Shown here: positions 59,873 to 64,000 of the stretch, one piece after another
Layout of the letters: every line of letters begins with the position of its first letter
Position numbering within the stretch: the first letter of the stretch is position 1
Assembly: GCA_030789695.1 (NCBI GenBank)
Contig: CM061142.1
Location: 603,455,659 to 603,519,658 of the forward strand
Length of the DNA stretch: 64,000 nt
Direction of reading: 5' to 3'
DNA from: Scilla litardierei
Lineage: Eukaryota > Streptophyta > Magnoliopsida > Asparagales > Asparagaceae
Translations under genes and position numbers: made by a program
Notes under the pieces: generated by a model
What the model saw: only the letters and a program-made list of their open reading frames with translations
What the model was told of the DNA's origin: nothing
Database searches by the model: none

Positions 59873-61565
59873 TCAGGTGATCACATCCCTAACTGGAGAG
59901 TTGATGTAGCTATCCCTCTCTTGCATACTAACCTTAGTGGGAATCCATAATCTCAAGGATTTCCTATGCAAGGGGTTTTCCTTTGCAAGAGGGGTGGATG
60001 TGGCATGCTTAGGTGTATAAACGAATTTCTTGGCATGCAAATAATGAGGATTTTGCATCTTAGCAAAAAATGGAGATTTTTCATTCTTCCTCATTACCTC
60101 GTAATCTACATGCTTCTTGTTGATGTTATTGTTGTACAAGAAAGCATGTTGATTCTTCTTAGGTGCTTTAGCAATATTTTTTGTATTTGCACCATAAGAA
60201 TTAGAGGTGGGTTTGGATACCACATTTTGAATATAACCCAAATCTCCTCTATGATTTGCCGGATATTGTTTTTCCAACAAATCGTGGAGTGAATCCCTAG
60301 AATACACAAAGCTTATGAGCTTACGGGATTCCTCTTCACATTTTAACGTAAGTTGTTGAATGTGAGACTCTAAGCTAAGATTTTGAGCAACAAGTTTTTC
60401 ATTTGTAAGGCTCAATTCCTTAACTTGAGAGAGAAGTGTGTCTCTCTCACTAGTGTCACAAGCATGCATCTCATCATGAATTACACTAGTAATATCTAGT
60501 TCATGCAATCTACTCTTAGCAATCTTATAATTTTCTTTTAATCTATTGTAAGAGTTGATGCACTTACTAGCATTTTCGGAGACCAAGTCAAAATTGTTCT
60601 TGAGCTCCTTGTATGAGATCTTTTCTTCCTCGATCTCAACATCATCATCATCATCCTTGTAAGAGCTTGATGACAACTTCTCCTCCATAGCCATGAGGCA
60701 CGAATCCTCATAGGAACAAGCATCCAACTCTTCTTCATTTAATCCGGAGGGGATTGGTGTAGGACCATCAATGGCTACAAAGCATGCGTGAGCATCCTCC
60801 TTTTTATCCTCTTCTTCGTTACTCGAAGTGTCCTCACTCGAATCATCAAAGGTCCCGACAAGTCCCTTCTTGAGATTTTTGGACTTGGACTTTCCTTTCC
60901 AATTCTTCTTCCCTTTACCCTTGTAAGTTTCTTTGTTGGGTTTGGAAGGGCATTCGGTGGACAAGTGACCTTTTCCACTGCAAGTGTAACAAGTAGGACC
61001 CTTGTTAGAATTGGAGGCAAACTTTGACAAAGATTTACCTTGCTTGCATTTGAGGAATGCTTTGAATTGCTCGACAAGCTCCTCAATTTCTTCTCCACTT
61101 GCATCTTCTTGCTCATCTTCTTCACTAGGAGCTTCTCGATGGAATTTCCTCCTCCATTTGATTGGCTCCTCCTTGGCATAGAATGCAACCCCTTTTGCTT
61201 CTTTAGCTTCTCGGGCTTTGTTGGTTGAATCTCCTTCTTGTGTTGAAGCTTCACTTCATACACCATGAGATTACCAATGCACTCCTCAACGGTATATTTG
61301 GACGTGTCATATGACTCCAAAATTCCGTTGGCCTTTGACTCCTAACGAGGTGTGAGAGAGTCAAGGATCTTCTCTACACGATCCTCTTGGGAAATCGTCT
61401 TCCCGAGTCCCTCCAAAGCGTTCACGATATCAGTGAACCTTGTGAACATCTCTGAAATGCTTTCGCCTTCCTACATCTTAAACATTTCATATTTAGATCT
61501 AAACACAGTTTGTTTAGATTTCTTTACCTTCGTAGTCCCTTCATGACAAGGTATGCCAAATATCG
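59873..61565 (-). pseudogene. gag: E8 copia-type gag, frameshifted
   Basis: Minus-strand gag with SKYEMFKM, SEMFTRFTDIVNALEGLGK and EDRVEKILDSL (61565-61330, interrupted by stops), then YDTSKYTVEECIGNLMVYEVK (about 61315-61250), a frame change near 61190, and a long open frame 61030-59873 with a CCHC knuckle CYTCSGKGHLSTEC near 60990, a Lys-rich patch, an acidic stretch and a coiled coil. It ends near SLRLWIPTK, where protease should follow. The layout equals E2 without the His-rich segment. The N-terminus is cut by E9. Confidence 0.85.
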
Positions 61566-61567
61566 TT

Positions 61568-64000
61568 TGTAACGACTGCTTTTCATGTATCTGGATTTAT
61601 TATAATATAATATATGTTTTGGTGGATTTTCTCCTCATGTGTGGTTTTCGTCTCCGTAGCTTTCATTTTCGATCGATTCGTCGTATTTTCTCGTTACTTC
61701 CTTAGGATTATCGATTTCGAAGTATGTCATTCGTGACGGACTTCATAACGGTCGTATCTTACTATTAGATCAAGCCTAGGAGTCTTAGGAATCGATCCCG
61801 GGGCCCCGCGCTCCGTATCGGAACTTTTGGTGCTCATTAGCCGGTGTAAGAAGGGGCACCGACCGACTAGATGACGATCCAGTCGGTCGACAATCCTTCT
61901 TGGACCGACTAGTTGGCTTTCTAAATTTCTCAGGAGTTACTGTTTATCGTTAGTCGGTCTAAGAACGTTGGTTGACCGACTAGGTTGCAAACTAGTCGGT
62001 CGGAAATGCTTCTTTAACCGACTAACACATCATCTAATTTTAGTATCAGTTACTGTTTACTCTTAGTCGGTCTAAGAACGTTCATCGACCGACTAGATGT
62101 TAAACTAGTCGGTCAGTATTTGTTCATGGACCGACTAATTCTAAATCCTATTTTCGTTCAGAAGTTACTGTTTGCACTTAGTCGGTCTGCGTTGGTCGAC
62201 CGACCGACTAGTTGCCAAACTAGTCGGTCAGTGGTTGCTCTTTGACCGACTAATCTGTGTTAAAACCCTAATTTCTGGGCAGCCGCCAGCCCATCCTATT
62301 TATACCCCTCCCAAACGTTTTCTTCTTCCTCCACTCGACCCAAAACCCTAAAATCTCCCCCATTGAGCCCCCATCTTCCTCCAAGCCCTATTCCTTCATC
62401 CCAAGCCCTATTCCTTCATCCCAAGCCCTAGATTCATCATCTAAACCCTCCATCAACTCTATCTACCTCTCATCTTCCCCAAAATCTCATCAAATCCCCA
62501 AAATCCCCCAAAAACCCTAACTCTCCAAACTTCTCCATTTGTTTCCAGATCTGATCCTAGGGTTCTCCGGAGTGTTTCTTCCGCTTCCTCTCGGTAAGAA
62601 ATCGATCTCTTGACGTTTTTATAACCTATTTGTATTTTTATGAAACCCTAATGAAATTTCATGTTGTTTGATGTTTGTTTCCCCATAACAGCGATTTCCC
62701 CCGTAAATTAGCATCCGCGAGACGAACCTTCGTGATCGTCATTCCCGGTGCTAGGCAAGTGAAACTTGCCACTAAGGGTTTAGGCCATGTTTTAGGCCAT
62801 TTGCTTGTTGTAGGCGTAAAAGAGGCTAGGCGACGAAATGATACTCGCCTAGGCGCAATTTGGGGAACTAGCTTGACAACGAAGCTAGTTCCGACATTTA
62901 GCATGTTGCACGATTACCATGTCATGTTTACTTTCCATTAACGGTACGCGAATTAATTGTCATGTCATTGCATTCTTTAAGTGTTGCTGTGATTGCGTAG
63001 CTTCGCTACAATGCTTGTGTTCCTGGCTCGTGTTCCAGAAGCGAGCCCTGTAGTGGGAAACCCCAACGCTCGATATTGAATTGTGAAATAGGAAAACAAG
63101 CTCCCGTGCAGGGCAACCCTGGCTCACTTGCTGGGCTCATGTGCAGGGACCCTGGCTTGTTTACGTGTGGGATGGGGTAAGAGTTAAGCGGTCATTCAAC
63201 TGGGAGTCTGCCTGATCAGCAACTGCAGTTGTAAGGCGTAAACTCTGGGTTTGGGGTAGTTGTTAAGCGGCCACTCAGCGTGAATATGAAACCGTTCAGC
63301 TGTAAGGCGTAAACATCTACAAAACAACGTGAATAGTGAATTGATTGAGATTGATAGTAGCTTGGCTACTCTTGTCTTGTCCCGATGATTGTTCTCTTGT
63401 ACAAATTGTCTTGCCATGTCTTGATTGTGCACTCATGTTATCACTGCCATGTCATGCATACTATAACTTCTATGTTGCTAGTTGCCTTACTTTAGTTTCC
63501 TTGCCCAAGTCTTTTAGACTTGCTGACATGTGCCCCTTTACTCTTTTGGGTGACACATGTTAGATCCTGAGCCTGAGTACCTTGTTGAGGACGAGGTGTT
63601 TGCTGACGCCGAGCCCGAGCTTGTGTTTGACGGGGAGTACGTGGACACTGGGGACCAGTCCTAGTGTCTTCATTATGTTTTACTTTTGTTTTGACAGTTG
63701 TTTTGTTATCGGTGCGTAGCACCTATACTTTGTTATGTCGTTGCTTTTGTTGGCCTTGTTCTGGGCCTTTAGACTCTTTCTTTTAGCCTGGTGGCTTTTC
63801 TGGATGTTGGACTTATTTTCATGTTGGACAATTTATGAGATGTGAGATTTTATTTCAGTCTCTCCTTGTGTTATTATTGTTGTTCCGTTGTGGTTACAGG
63901 GACCTGCTTATGTTTTATTGACGCTTATCGGGTTTGGGGCTTCACAGCTCCACTCTCGTGCGGACCTTTTCACGTCTCGCCTCCATTTTAGGGAAGCGGG
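61568..64000 (+). mobile_element. E9: LTR of the E3 family, runs off the window
   Basis: It starts TGTAACGACTGC after the E8 gag and is collinear with the E3 LTR to its last ~10 bp, at a visibly greater divergence than the two E3 LTRs from each other. It carries the AGTCGGT block (61840-62251), leader intron (62594-62691), SL1 62754-62770, SL2 62826-62852 and SL3 62864-62892 with an 11-bp perfect stem. Whether it is a solo LTR or the start of a full element cannot be seen. Confidence 0.92.
63557..63664 (+). CDS. Short acidic ORF in the E9 LTR leader (35 aa)
   Basis: Same length as the E3 ORF, starting MLDPEPEYLVEDEVFADAEP and ending TGDQS before TAG. The differences from E3 are substitutions with no indels. 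Function unknown. Confidence 0.45.
   Translation: MLDPEPEYLVEDEVFADAEPELVFDGEYVDTGDQS

Overview
This is a plant nuclear window made of nested LTR retrotransposons. No host gene, rRNA, tRNA or CRISPR array is visible. A plant source is inferred from the Ty1/copia and Ty3/gypsy (chromovirus, Tekay/Del-like) proteins, initiator-tRNA-Met primer sites, plant-style introns and the nesting depth, which suggests a large-genome angiosperm. Species cannot be told. Elements are labelled E1 to E9 here.

Left half (1-37480). E1 is an old minus-strand copia element. Its right LTR (36955-37480), primer site, long leader, decayed gag and pol scraps (23071-25345) and 147 bp of its other LTR (21953-22099) remain. 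E2, a plus-strand copia-type element that carries only gag, sits in E1's left LTR (1-3985 plus 20703-21952). E3, a plus-strand gypsy chromovirus with gag, protease, RT, RNase H, integrase and a chromodomain-like tail, sits in the 3' LTR of E2 (3986-20702, TSD AGATA). E4, a minus-strand non-autonomous gypsy element, sits in the gag-pol of E3 (7698-14694, TSD GTGGA). E5, a plus-strand element with 2.5-kb LTRs and no intact ORF, sits in the E1 leader (27697-36530, TSD CCGGC).

Right half. A strip of LTR-like sequence (37481-38013) is followed by E6, a minus-strand non-autonomous gypsy element with a 4-kb LTR (38014-46794). A Tat/Athila-type RNase H fragment (46795-47020), two LTR-like stretches of unknown family, an E5-related LTR fragment and a 500-N gap (52697-53196) come next. 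E7 (minus, non-autonomous gypsy; LTR 55888-58739) is followed by E8 (minus, copia-type gag only, 58740-61565) and by E9, an LTR of the E3 family running off the window end.

The most interesting signals are cis-acting rather than protein-coding. (1) A U3 promoter block of hairpin repeats is shared between the LTRs of copia-type E2 and gypsy E3/E9. (2) A series of stem-loops occurs in the same order in the LTR leaders of E3, E9, E4 and E7, with conserved loops and stems that change on both sides together. (3) A tiny acidic ORF lies in those leaders. (4) An 18-nt motif at the primer-binding position, not matching the usual tRNA, is shared by E3, E4, E6 and E7. (5) E3 appears to carry introns inside its polyprotein gene. 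Together these suggest that non-autonomous elements keep the cis signals an E3-like partner needs to mobilise them. All coordinates come from reading by eye; alignments and folding were not run.
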